A stretch of DNA of 60,546 nt from positions 1 through 60,546 of the forward strand of contig NZ_JBNFVY010000015.1 of NCBI RefSeq assembly GCF_049943335.1, in the 5' to 3' direction. The position numbers were made by a program, and so were the translations under genes. A model generated the notes under the pieces. The model worked only from the letters and a program-made list of their open reading frames with translations. It was not told where the DNA came from and ran no database searches. Every line of letters starts with the position of its first letter. Positions within the stretch are counted from its first letter, which is position 1. The DNA comes from JBNFVY01 sp049943335. GTDB taxonomy: Bacteria; Pseudomonadota; Alphaproteobacteria; Rhodobacterales; Rhodobacteraceae. Positions 40,901 to 48,606 of this stretch are shown piece by piece.

Positions 40901-41264
40901 GGACATCATTGTCGTCGCTCCGTACAACGCTCAGGTGAACGCTCTGCGGGATGCCCTTCCGTTGGGTGTTCGTGTCGGAACCGTGGACAAGTTTCAGGGG
41001 CAGGAGGCGCCGGTCTGCCTGGTTTCCATGACCGCATCTTCCGCCGAAGAAACCTCGCGCGGGATGGAGTTTCTGTTTTCTCTGAACCGCATCAACGTCG
41101 CGGTGTCACGCGCCAAGGGACTCGCATTGGTATTTGGAGCCCCGCGATTGCGTGAGGCGAAGTGCAATACTGTTGAGCAGATGCAGCTGGTGAATACACT
41201 GTGTGCTCTTCCTGTAGCGCTAGACTTTCAATTGGGTGTTGATCGGAGGTTTGACAGTGACTGA
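37932..41264 (+). CDS. TM0106-type nuclease / DEDD exonuclease / SF1 helicase fusion
   Basis: About 1110 residues from ATG 37932 with GGAG upstream. In order: a Cas4/RecB-like nuclease with EVADTKLK (about 127-134) and an Fe-S cysteine cluster CTDCGLCRWAEHC (about 207-219); a helix-hairpin-helix segment; a DEDD exonuclease domain with YDIEGDP (about 313-320) and later IEDYNRVDC; and an SF1 helicase with Walker A QGPPGTGKT (about 718-726), DEAGQ (about 834), GDPRQLPQ, VDKFQGQEAP (about 1018) and LNRINVAVSRAK (about 1050). The layout matches the TM0106 RecB-like nuclease family as I remember it. It should unwind and degrade nucleic acid. The end overlaps the next small ORF by eight bases. Confidence 0.92.
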   Translation: MRDLDGRIFLSATDLMRFTGCAHATTLDLAHMRGTGPEPGGDTEDAALLQKQGDAHEAAHLAHLKEAGRTVIEIERGKLGENAEATRAALAAGPDVVFQGAFLSGNWGGWSDFLERVETPSALGPFSYEVADTKLKRRADPKHVLQLVLYSDLLAEIQGVVPEFAHVELGDGTRATLRLADYSAYARMARDRLEAFVADPQPTRPVPCTDCGLCRWAEHCNSVWRAEDSLFNVANISRGQVKKLETAGVHTLEALSTLDHPVRGMAENTQARLVTQARLQQARKTGEPDFELRALEPGKGFDLLPEPQPGDLFYDIEGDPHYEGGLEYLHGIWFDGQFQAFWAHDHDAEARALSDLLAFFRARIMEYPTARIYHYAPYEITALKRLTTKYGIGEAFLDRLLRERRFVDLFAVVRGGLIGSEPNYSIKSMEAFYDRKRDGEVKTAGGSVVAYERWRETQDQQILDEIEDYNRVDCISTEELRDWLVGIRPAGPWPTLAPDAGDKEVEEDADTQALRNLLAASGLPEARQDMLFNLGVFHSREVKPAQWAVFDSAAKDEDDLLDDLDALGGLEAAGPVEPVKRSFARRYTYPEQETKLRSGKKATVPVFDSPPTTVGIETMDRRARQITVKAGPGKADLLADQLTLHPDWPIQTGVIAGALRDVIADQCGARRYTAVDDLLSRSAPRLRSGSRGDLLGEADPVAGTIAVVNDMDGSVLPIQGPPGTGKTYVSARAILSLVRQGFRVGVASNSHEAIRNVLMGCLLALDDDDPDITLENAELAHKVGGGEDGYPDGFSGITRAHSNDDPALTDAHVVGGTAWFFSRDENVQAFDWLFVDEAGQVGLANMAAMGRAARNIVLVGDPRQLPQVIQGAHPEPANLSCLDWMLGEHATVPPERGIFLPTSRRMHPEVCRFISEQVYEGRLTSHSDTAHQCVTGTELPEAGAFWVPVPHEGNAQIAQEEVAAIGKTVTELLDGSWTEKDGSTRPMRETDIIVVAPYNAQVNALRDALPLGVRVGTVDKFQGQEAPVCLVSMTASSAEETSRGMEFLFSLNRINVAVSRAKGLALVFGAPRLREAKCNTVEQMQLVNTLCALPVALDFQLGVDRRFDSD

Positions 41265-41415
41265 ATTCAAGATACTACCACCAATTAGTGCAGTTTTAGA
41301 CTTTCCAGCAGAGCTCCAAATACTTCGCGAAGCCTTAAAATTTTCGGAGCGTCTGTCGCTGCTCGGTCTAATCGCATTGTTGAACGCAGTCGCGCACGCT
41401 CAGGCAGAGGTCTGA
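41257..41415 (+). CDS. small ORF between helicase and GHKL ATPase genes
   Basis: A GTG at 41257 opens 52 codons ending at TGA 41413-41415. The GTG overlaps the helicase stop and is preceded by GGAGGT at 41245-41250 at ideal spacing, and the ORF ends four bases before the ATG of the giant ATPase. It reads as a short amphipathic helical protein (PAELQILREALKFSERLSLLGLIALLNAVAHA). No family is recognised. It may be a third system component, a translational coupler or, less likely, an unread leader. Confidence 0.6.
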   Translation: MTEFKILPPISAVLDFPAELQILREALKFSERLSLLGLIALLNAVAHAQAEV

Positions 41416-41419
41416 AACC

Positions 41420-44400
41420 ATGGCCCACCACCCACCTGTCAATGAGCCGCCCACAGACCAAACAGACGGTACTTTGCTGACTCTCCAAAGATCCATGATC
41501 GAGACGCTGGCAGCAGATAAAATCCGCGGGTTTAGAGGAACCATCGGCGAAAATGGCGAGTACTTGGACGAGGTCTACAAAAGTAATGCAAGCCTGACCG
41601 CCAACGTCGCTTCGGACTATCGTGACCGCTTTTTGATCGAACTAATTCAAAACGCCTACGATGCTCATCCAATGCAGACTCGGGACGGTCGAATCGAGAT
41701 AACGCTTGATTTGCGTTATGGGGCTGAGGGCACGATCTTCGTGGCGAACACTGGCCGGGCGTTCACCTCAGAGAATGTGAAGGACCTCTGCAACATCGGC
41801 CTTTCTCGGAAGCCGTTGGGCGAGTCGATCGGAAACAAGGGCCTTGGCTTTCGGAGTGTAGTACAGATCACAGACACGCCGAGGATCTATTCCCAGCAAA
41901 CTGACGCTCCGAGACAAGATTCTTTTTCTGGTTTCTGTTTTAGGTTTGCCGGCGCGGCAGACTACCAGACGCTTATCGATGATCTGCGGCATCGTGAACT
42001 AGCGACACGAGACCTGCCAATTTTTCATATCCCAGTATGGCTGGATGAGCAAAACGAAGCAGTTCGCGCCTATGCTGGAGACAATTTTTCAACTCTCATA
42101 GAGCTACCGCTCCGCAATGTGGCTGCTCAGGGCGCAGTTAGGCGAGAAATCGAGGAACTGCGTACTCAGCAGGTTCCGATGCTCCTGTTTCTGGATCGCG
42201 TCCAATCATTGAATTTTCGGATTGTGGGCGCGGATGGCGAAACCGAAACAGAGTTTGTGTTCACTCGCTCAGAAGAAACAAAAGAGATTGCCGACATCAC
42301 CATTTCCCGAGTGAATCTTGGAGCCGCGGGGACGTTACTCGTCGCACGCCGTGCCGTTGCAGAGCGTGTCATGAAGGAAGCCATCGCAGAGGCAATTTCG
42401 CAAAAGGAATTAAACGAGCATTGGGAAAGGTGGACTGGTCCTGGTGATATTGCGATTGCGGTCCGGCTCGATGCGCCGGTCGAAACATCGCGGCTTTACA
42501 CATATCTGCCGATGGGTGAGCAGGCCGAAGCTCCTTTTCAAGGATACCTGCATGGCAGTTTCTTCCCTTCGTCGAACCGAAAACACCTGAACGCACGGAA
42601 TCGGTTGAACGCGGTTTTATTGGAGGAAGCGACAGGCCTGGTATCCGAGGCGGTACATCAGATCGTCATGGACCCGGCTGGTATGCTCTCAAACTGGCTT
42701 TCAGATGATGAACGCTCCGCAGCTGTTGCAGACTTCATGTGCTGGGAGAAGGTTGGAAGTCTGGAGGCCGACGAAGATCTGGCGGAAGTTGTTGCGCTCA
42801 AAGTGGCAGAGGTCTTTGGATGTGAGGAATTTGATGACGCTCCCATTGTCCCGTGTTCGGAATCGGGGCCCGATGGCCTTGTCTTGACATGGAAGCCGCC
42901 GAAGTTCTCGCGCTTGTGGCCGGACAGCAGCGGTACGTTCTCTGCCAATAAGGCGGCGTACTTCGCGGCTGCTCTTGGTGTTTGGCCGATCTGGCACACG
43001 ATAGCATCCCGGCAAGATCGTTTGGACCACTATCTCTCAAACCATGCTGAAGGCTACGCTGGAGAGCCCGGTGGAGAAGAACGTGCGCGGCTTGTTGAAA
43101 GCGTGGCCAAAAGGCTCCACAAAAATAGCCGAACAGCCAAGGCCAGTTGGCAGGAGTATTTCTTACAGATTCCAGATTTCATGGGCAGTGATGGAAATCT
43201 CTTAGCGGGGCTTTCTGTGCTTATTGGAGACGACGGGCAACTTCACGCTGCCATGTCGCCACCACCCGAAGCAGAACGGAGTTCGCGGCCTTCGCGCAGG
43301 CGTCGCAAACTTGAGACTGCAATATTTTCTCCTCCCGACCCGCGCCGGTCAGAAACGGATGAAGACCTAGAAATCGATCCGCCAAAGAAACTTTCTGAGC
43401 GTTTCGGTTTCTTGTCGAGCGCTTATCCTTGGCATCGGGAACTGTCCGGGACACGTGCTTATCTCGAGAAGCACAAACTCGTGGAGGAGTTTGATCGCGA
43501 AGCAATACTCGCGCATCTTTCTCGAACACTGCGAAGTGAGCGTAACAAAGAAGTTCTGAAGGGCGGCTTGCGTTGGGCGTTTCATTTATGGCGGCAGCCC
43601 CGCGCAGCCAACCGATCTTTTCGATTGCAGCCTCAACACCGGTTTCGGGTGCCGACACTCGACGGTCGATACATCGAGGCGAGAGAAGCTGTGTTCTCGG
43701 AAGGATGGCCCAGCCGGACCTCGGGGGAGCTGCTTCAGAATTTCCTTGATGCCGCTCCGTCGAATATTCCCGACCTAGATGCTTTGTCCTCTCGCCGACT
43801 GGCAGCACCCGATCATCTAGCTTTTCGGAACAAGCAGATCGAGGATTGGGTGGAGTTTTTGACCGAACTCGGGGTTGAAAGTGGCATTAGGCTCGAGCGA
43901 AAATCATCGAAGAAAAACCGTTTTCGAGCAAACGAGATCAGTAGCTTTTCATTTGTTGAAGACTATGGGATGCCGCAAACATTCGGCGAAGTTTGGCAGG
44001 AGAGCATCAGGTCTTCGGATCCGTCGCTCCTCAATCTTCCATCTACCACAGAATACGTGATCGATGGCGAAATTCACTGGCTGCCTGGGCAAGCTGACGT
44101 GGATTCCTTTTCTCCTGCGTGCAAGACACTGTACGCCCGACTGATCCTTGATTGGTTGGCGAAAACACCGGAGTTAGCATGGGAGCTTGAAGTTCACCAT
44201 CACTTTTCGCGTTGGGCGGATCGCCGAAACTGGCCCACGCCGCTTGCGGCGTTCCTACGTTCGTCGAACTGGTTGCCAGTAGAGGATTTCGGGCACTCTG
44301 ACCTTGGCCAAGTGGCTGCTACGCCATCTGATGTCTGGTTGAACGATGCCGACGGCGAACGATTTCTGTCATACCTTCCGAGACCAGTTCGAGAGGTCAG

Positions 44401-46966
44401 GCGAATACTCGAGCGATCAGGGAATGACCTTTTCCAGAAATTACGGGAACGAACGGGTCTTCGCATTCTCGGCGACCCTGACACTTTGGCTGATCAGCTT
44501 GCTTTCCTCGCAGAGCACTTCAGTAGTGAGGGACTTGACGATCATTTCAGACCGCGATTGCTTAACCTTTATTTTCGAACATGGAGGCAGTTCCTCGCGC
44601 TCGTAGAAGACGGCACGGAAGATCCGCGCGAAACCGTAGTTCCTGTGGAGATCTTAGTTCAAAAACAGAACAGTAGAGTATCTGTGAACATGTTTGACGA
44701 GGACGAAGATCAGGGCGAAATCGTATATATCTGCGACACCGAAAGGGAAAGCGATGCGGGTCTCCTAGCCGCCAGTGGGCAAGCATTCTTTCAATTGAAG
44801 GAGAGCGAGCCGGAACGAACTGGAGAGCTCTTCGAGGCGTTCTATGGTGCGCGTATTAGGCGCATGTCCCGTGTCGATTACACGCTTCGTGCTGATGGAA
44901 ATTCTATCGATGACGCGAAGAAGACCCCAATCCTCGAGGTTTGCCCTATCTTTCGGCCTATGCTGGCAGTCGCGATAGAAGCCCTCATCGGTACCGATGC
45001 GCAACGCCTTCCATCCGACCGTTCTGAACTGCTGGCGAAACTTGAACGAATAAGTCTCGCAAAAGCATCTACGTTAGGCTTCGTTGTCGACGGTATCGGC
45101 ATCTCGCCGGAGCAGATAGCCTCTCAGGCCTTTAGTCTGACTGCTGAAAATGGGCAGTCCGTTGTTTTAGTGGGGAGTGGTGAGGAGTGGAACTGGGAGC
45201 TCGTCGATCGGTGTATCCCTGCGATCTGTGAGGCTCTGGGACAGCGTGCTCTCGCTCCACATCTCAGGTTACTCCTAGCTCACATCAGCCGCGACGTTCC
45301 GCTTGCCGATCCGCAAGCATATCCCGGAATAGATGTCAGACGCATGGCCGAACTTCTGCAGCTTTCCGCCTCTTCGACGACGGCTGCAACTACTACGCTG
45401 AATGCTGGCCTTGAACGCCAGGCGCCTTGGATACGTGCCGTTCTCTACCATGTTGCGGGCCATTCTGTGGTCGATGCGTTTGATAGAGAGTTCGACCACA
45501 CGTTTAAGGACGAAGGGCTGCTGCGGGCCACACTGACGAAATTGCTTCTGCAGACCTCCATCGATGTCGGCGAACTGTTGGTAGTCTGCCGCACTGCGTT
45601 GGGTCCGGGTGATTTTCGAGAAGGCCTTGGTTTTGATTTCGCTGAATTCAATAAGAGCCTAACTGCTGTTGGCTTGGAACCCGAGACATATCCCGAGCAA
45701 CATGCCTGGTGTCTTGAGAATTTCTTACGGCAGCGTGAGATCGAAATCACTGAGTGCCTTATTTCGGCTTACGCAGAAAAGCTGAATTTGATGCAGCCCG
45801 CGGATGGCTACGCAGTGACCAGAGATGCTATTCGCACACTGAAACCAGATCCGGCTTGGCTTCTTCGGTTCAAAGAGCCTCCAAACTCGGAGATGGAAGT
45901 ATTGGTGAACGCGTGGCTCGACCTTCAAGGTGCGCCGCCGCTGGGCGATCAGTTTACGACGCCTTCAACCCTGGTACAGGTCCGTGACCATAATCGGAAA
46001 TTCCTTTCTGACTTCATTCGGAGAGCGCTGCCAATTCTTCGAGCTTGGTGCGCAAAATTCCAACCAGAGAGGCGCCCTGACGCTTTGATCGAGAAAGACG
46101 GAGTCGATGATTTCCGCAAACGACTGGATAGTATCGGCGTGTTGGATTTTCGCATGCTTGATGACACTTCGGCTGCAAAGTGGCTTCAGATCTTGGACCT
46201 TTGGCCTGTCGGTATGCACCATTCACTTGACCTCAACGAGCTTAAGCTGTCCGAGGATGATGTTAAGGACGAGAGCGTGAAGGCTCGGGAAGCGAAAGAA
46301 GAGCGCAAGCGCGAGGCGCGCCTAGTTGAATTCAATGGGAAACTGATTGATCCGACGGAGGTCGATCTTTTTGCTCTGTCAGATGAACTACAGCAGTCGC
46401 TTTCAGCGGAGGTGCTAGGCAGCGCTTTGAGCTCGTCTGCTGACTTGGAAAAGGTTCAGCACGATAACGATACGCCCAAGACTGGACGCGGACGAAACAG
46501 CGGAAAGAAAAAGGGGCGGCGACCTCGTGTCCCTGAGGAAAAGACTGAACTGATCGGTCGATTGGGCGAGATGATTGTATACCATTGGCTGAAGCGTATC
46601 CTAAACAAACAGGATATCGACTCCGCATGGGTTTCAGAGAACGGAGCCTTGATCACTGGTCGCGATGGGAACGATGGGCTCGGTTATGATTTTGAGGTCA
46701 CTTACAGGAACCAGACTTGGCAGATTGAGGTCAAAGCCAGTGTGGATGACCCTCAGTCTTTTGAAATCGGGGAAACTGAAGTGAGGGCAGCGCGATTGGC
46801 TGCTCGTGCGCGCAGTGGCGTTCAATACAAGATCGCATATGTCAGTCATGTTGCAGAACCAGCCCAGACTAAAATAGAAATGCTTCCCAATCCCATGACC
46901 GACGAAGGCGCACATGTTCTTGAGCTTCGTGGTGAGGGAATAAGATACGGGTTTCAAAGAAAATAA
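41420..46966 (+). CDS. giant GHKL (sacsin-like) ATPase with C-terminal DUF3883/PD-(D/E)XK domain
   Basis: An 1848-residue protein. The N-terminus has a GHKL ATPase: ELIQNAYDA at 74-82 (N box), FVANTGRAF at 107-115 (G1) and ESIGNKGLGFRSV at 135-147 (G2), as in sacsin-type proteins. The long centre has alternating helical and strand segments and no motif I recognise, with lower GC than the prophage. The C-terminal ~95 residues carry GYDFEV (D1757) and QIEVKAS (E1770, K1772), a PD-(D/E)XK nuclease core like DUF3883. Proteins with these two ends recur in predicted defence islands. It may sense infection through its ATPase and cut DNA. Confidence 0.88.
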   Translation: MAHHPPVNEPPTDQTDGTLLTLQRSMIETLAADKIRGFRGTIGENGEYLDEVYKSNASLTANVASDYRDRFLIELIQNAYDAHPMQTRDGRIEITLDLRYGAEGTIFVANTGRAFTSENVKDLCNIGLSRKPLGESIGNKGLGFRSVVQITDTPRIYSQQTDAPRQDSFSGFCFRFAGAADYQTLIDDLRHRELATRDLPIFHIPVWLDEQNEAVRAYAGDNFSTLIELPLRNVAAQGAVRREIEELRTQQVPMLLFLDRVQSLNFRIVGADGETETEFVFTRSEETKEIADITISRVNLGAAGTLLVARRAVAERVMKEAIAEAISQKELNEHWERWTGPGDIAIAVRLDAPVETSRLYTYLPMGEQAEAPFQGYLHGSFFPSSNRKHLNARNRLNAVLLEEATGLVSEAVHQIVMDPAGMLSNWLSDDERSAAVADFMCWEKVGSLEADEDLAEVVALKVAEVFGCEEFDDAPIVPCSESGPDGLVLTWKPPKFSRLWPDSSGTFSANKAAYFAAALGVWPIWHTIASRQDRLDHYLSNHAEGYAGEPGGEERARLVESVAKRLHKNSRTAKASWQEYFLQIPDFMGSDGNLLAGLSVLIGDDGQLHAAMSPPPEAERSSRPSRRRRKLETAIFSPPDPRRSETDEDLEIDPPKKLSERFGFLSSAYPWHRELSGTRAYLEKHKLVEEFDREAILAHLSRTLRSERNKEVLKGGLRWAFHLWRQPRAANRSFRLQPQHRFRVPTLDGRYIEAREAVFSEGWPSRTSGELLQNFLDAAPSNIPDLDALSSRRLAAPDHLAFRNKQIEDWVEFLTELGVESGIRLERKSSKKNRFRANEISSFSFVEDYGMPQTFGEVWQESIRSSDPSLLNLPSTTEYVIDGEIHWLPGQADVDSFSPACKTLYARLILDWLAKTPELAWELEVHHHFSRWADRRNWPTPLAAFLRSSNWLPVEDFGHSDLGQVAATPSDVWLNDADGERFLSYLPRPVREVRRILERSGNDLFQKLRERTGLRILGDPDTLADQLAFLAEHFSSEGLDDHFRPRLLNLYFRTWRQFLALVEDGTEDPRETVVPVEILVQKQNSRVSVNMFDEDEDQGEIVYICDTERESDAGLLAASGQAFFQLKESEPERTGELFEAFYGARIRRMSRVDYTLRADGNSIDDAKKTPILEVCPIFRPMLAVAIEALIGTDAQRLPSDRSELLAKLERISLAKASTLGFVVDGIGISPEQIASQAFSLTAENGQSVVLVGSGEEWNWELVDRCIPAICEALGQRALAPHLRLLLAHISRDVPLADPQAYPGIDVRRMAELLQLSASSTTAATTTLNAGLERQAPWIRAVLYHVAGHSVVDAFDREFDHTFKDEGLLRATLTKLLLQTSIDVGELLVVCRTALGPGDFREGLGFDFAEFNKSLTAVGLEPETYPEQHAWCLENFLRQREIEITECLISAYAEKLNLMQPADGYAVTRDAIRTLKPDPAWLLRFKEPPNSEMEVLVNAWLDLQGAPPLGDQFTTPSTLVQVRDHNRKFLSDFIRRALPILRAWCAKFQPERRPDALIEKDGVDDFRKRLDSIGVLDFRMLDDTSAAKWLQILDLWPVGMHHSLDLNELKLSEDDVKDESVKAREAKEERKREARLVEFNGKLIDPTEVDLFALSDELQQSLSAEVLGSALSSSADLEKVQHDNDTPKTGRGRNSGKKKGRRPRVPEEKTELIGRLGEMIVYHWLKRILNKQDIDSAWVSENGALITGRDGNDGLGYDFEVTYRNQTWQIEVKASVDDPQSFEIGETEVRAARLAARARSGVQYKIAYVSHVAEPAQTKIEMLPNPMTDEGAHVLELRGEGIRYGFQRK

Positions 46967-47032
46967 CTGCGTACCAACGGCACTTGGCCTTGGCCGATGT
47001 TCTTCGTAGGCCCAGAGAAGGTTGGATTTCAG

Positions 47033-47049
47033 TCCCGTCCCCTCCGCCA
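47033..47049 (+). other. tRNA-3'-end-like sequence, candidate attR
   Basis: TCCCGTCCCCTCCGCCA ends in CCA and matches what the 3' acceptor half of a serine-type tRNA looks like; GGTTGGATTTCAG just upstream resembles a diverged T-arm. No 5' half of a tRNA is present. Phages that integrate in a tRNA gene leave such a partial copy at one end, so this may be the right attachment site of the prophage plus the defence cargo. This is speculative without the left end. Confidence 0.3.
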
Positions 47050-47325
47050 CTTGCCCTAGAGAAACTGTTCTCCTCATCCGGCTGCGGCCAGATTTTTCCG
47101 TTGTTTTCGAGGGTTATGCAGGGCGGGCTATTCACCAACCTCGGTGCCAAGAGGCCCAAGAGCGCTCTCTCTGCCGATATTCTCTGAACCTGTTGCCTGC
47201 AGAGATTTGGTGAATTTTGTGTAAGGCACTGAAAGTGCGCATACTTTTCATGCCGACCGCTGAGCACTTCGACGCCAGTGGCGTTCCCCAAAAGGGACTG
47301 AAGTCGAACCGGGTCAATCCTGCTC

Positions 47326-47384
47326 CCTGAATGCTTCGTATCCCGCTGACTCGCCGCGCTGAGTGCTGTTCCGAAGCATTCAGG
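47326..47384. repeat. 13-bp perfect inverted repeat
   Basis: CCTGAATGCTTCG at 47326-47338 and CGAAGCATTCAGG at 47372-47384 are perfect inverted copies with 33 bases between. The right copy abuts the TGA of the CBS-protein gene (minus strand). It may form a 3'-end hairpin for that mRNA or be the terminal repeat of a small lost mobile element; there is no T-tract. Confidence 0.6.
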
Positions 47385-47804
47385 TCATTTATGATGATCG
47401 GATACCGCGTGCAGCAGTTCACCCGACAGATCGCGGCTGACAGAATGTGCGACATCACCAAGGCTGAGCATTCCGCCCAGCCGCTTCTTGTCGTCAAGGA
47501 CCGGTAGTCGACGGATTTTCTTCTGATCCATCAGGTGAATTGCGTCCTCGACAGTTTCGGTGGTTCGGCAATAGACAATCCTTTTGGTCATCACGTCTTC
47601 GGACTTGGTCTTTTCCGGATCACGCCCGGCGGCCACAACCCTGAGCGCGATGTCGCGGTCCGTAATTATCCCGACCAGTTTGTCGTCCTTTCCAATTGGA
47701 ACTGCGCCGATATCTTTCTTTTTCATCATGTTTGCAATTTCGCTTACCGGCGTGTCAGCGCTGACCCAATCGGCGTTCTCATGCATCGCTTTCGAGATTT
47801 CCAT
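47385..47804 (-). CDS. tandem CBS-domain protein
   Basis: A 139-residue protein composed of two CBS domains. The first runs from ADTPVSEIANMMKKKDIGAVPIGKDDKLVGIITDRDIALRVVA, the second from EDVMTKRIVYCRTTETVEDAIHLMDQKKIRRLPVLDDKKRLGGMLSLGDVA. Each has the usual ITDRD or LSLGD ending. CBS pairs bind adenine nucleotides and regulate partner enzymes or channels. GGAG lies upstream of ATG 47804. Neighbouring stress-type genes (PDZ protease fragment, phosphoribosyltransferase) hint at a role in stress response. Family is certain; partner unknown. Confidence 0.9.
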   Translation of the reverse strand: MEISKAMHENADWVSADTPVSEIANMMKKKDIGAVPIGKDDKLVGIITDRDIALRVVAAGRDPEKTKSEDVMTKRIVYCRTTETVEDAIHLMDQKKIRRLPVLDDKKRLGGMLSLGDVAHSVSRDLSGELLHAVSDHHK

Positions 47805-47840
47805 CTTCGTCTCCTGTGCTGGATGTGATTTCCTTTTCGT

Positions 47841-47975
47841 TTAATGGGCAGAGCGAATGGCTGATTGATCGGCGGCCCGGTCCACCGCGTCGGTGGCCGG
47901 GTTGGGCTGCTTGGAAACGTCGCCTTTGGCCGCAGTGTCGGCCTCTTTTTCATTCTCCTTCAGTCCGCCCTCCAT
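47841..47975 (-). CDS. possible small hydrophilic protein
   Basis: A 44-residue minus-strand ORF from ATG 47975 to TAA at 47841-47843, between the PDZ fragment and the CBS gene. It is hydrophilic and Asp/Ala/Lys-rich (KENEKEADTAAKGDVSKQPN), like small stress-associated proteins of Proteobacteria. No good ribosome binding site precedes the first ATG; a second ATG at 47953 has AAGGAG too close. It may be real but is unproven. Confidence 0.35.
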   Translation of the reverse strand: MEGGLKENEKEADTAAKGDVSKQPNPATDAVDRAADQSAIRSAH

Positions 47976-47991
47976 TTTGAATGTCGCCGTG

Positions 47992-48606
47992 TCAGCGCAT
48001 GATCAGAAAAATGCGGGCCGATCCGCGTTGAATCGTCAAGGCGAGTGCCCGGTCGACTTTCGTGAGCTGTTCGCGCAACTCGGCAACCGATGCGACAGGC
48101 ACGCGGTTGACGGCGAGGATGATGTCGCCGACCTCGATGCCCGACCGCGCGGCACGGCTGGCGGGGTCCAGCCTCGCCACCAAGACACCGGATATCTTGC
48201 CGTATAGCGGGTCGCCCGGCTCAAGATCGCGGAGGTCTGCTCCGGACAGCCATTCCAGCTCGTGACCACCTGCCTGGGGGCCGCCTTGCGCCCCGCGTCG
48301 CAGGGTCGCCACGACAGTCTGCTGCTCGCCGTTGCGGATGATCCCGATCTCGATGGTTCGTCCGGTCCGCTTCAATCCGATCTGGGTGCGCAGATCGGCG
48401 GATCCGGCCACGGGGCGTCCATCGACGGACACGATCAGGTCGCTGGGCTGCAATCCGGCCGCATCGGCCGCGCTGCCCGGTTCGACCTGCGTGATCACTG
48501 CACCCGCACCGGCCTCTAGCCCGAGCGCCTCTGCAAGATCGGGGGTGAAATCCTGAATCGTCACACCGAGCTGGCCGCGCTGCACCTCGCCATATTCAAT
48601 GAGCTG
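47992..48606 (-). pseudogene. PDZ half of a DegP/HtrA-type protease (5' truncated)
   Basis: The readable part begins QLIEYGEVQRGQLGVTIQD, exactly as in DegP/DegQ proteases where the first PDZ domain begins, and continues through two PDZ domains to IFLIMR. The trypsin-like protease domain and signal peptide are missing. At about 48607-48612 the frame meets a stop and the DNA switches to the phosphoribosyltransferase-hydrolase gene. A GTG at 48585 could still start a 197-residue PDZ-only protein. The product would lack proteolytic activity. The structure indicates a deletion that fused two unrelated genes; it is unclear whether anything is still expressed. Confidence 0.85.

Larger units (their letters stand above)
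46967..47384. other. gene-free stretch downstream of the giant ATPase
   Basis: About 420 bases without a credible gene on either strand. It contains a tRNA-3'-end-like sequence (47033-47049) and ends with a 13-bp inverted repeat next to the CBS-protein stop. No obvious terminator for the defence operon is visible. Confidence 0.5.

Noticed and set aside
36843..46966. Known BREX or DISARM system
   Set aside because: No PglX/PglZ methyltransferase or phosphatase, no DrmA/B proteins and no methyltransferase in the locus; only the WYL regulator type is shared with BREX.
47033..47049. Complete tRNA gene
   Set aside because: Only the acceptor 3' half is present; no anticodon arm, D-arm or matching 5' acceptor strand upstream.
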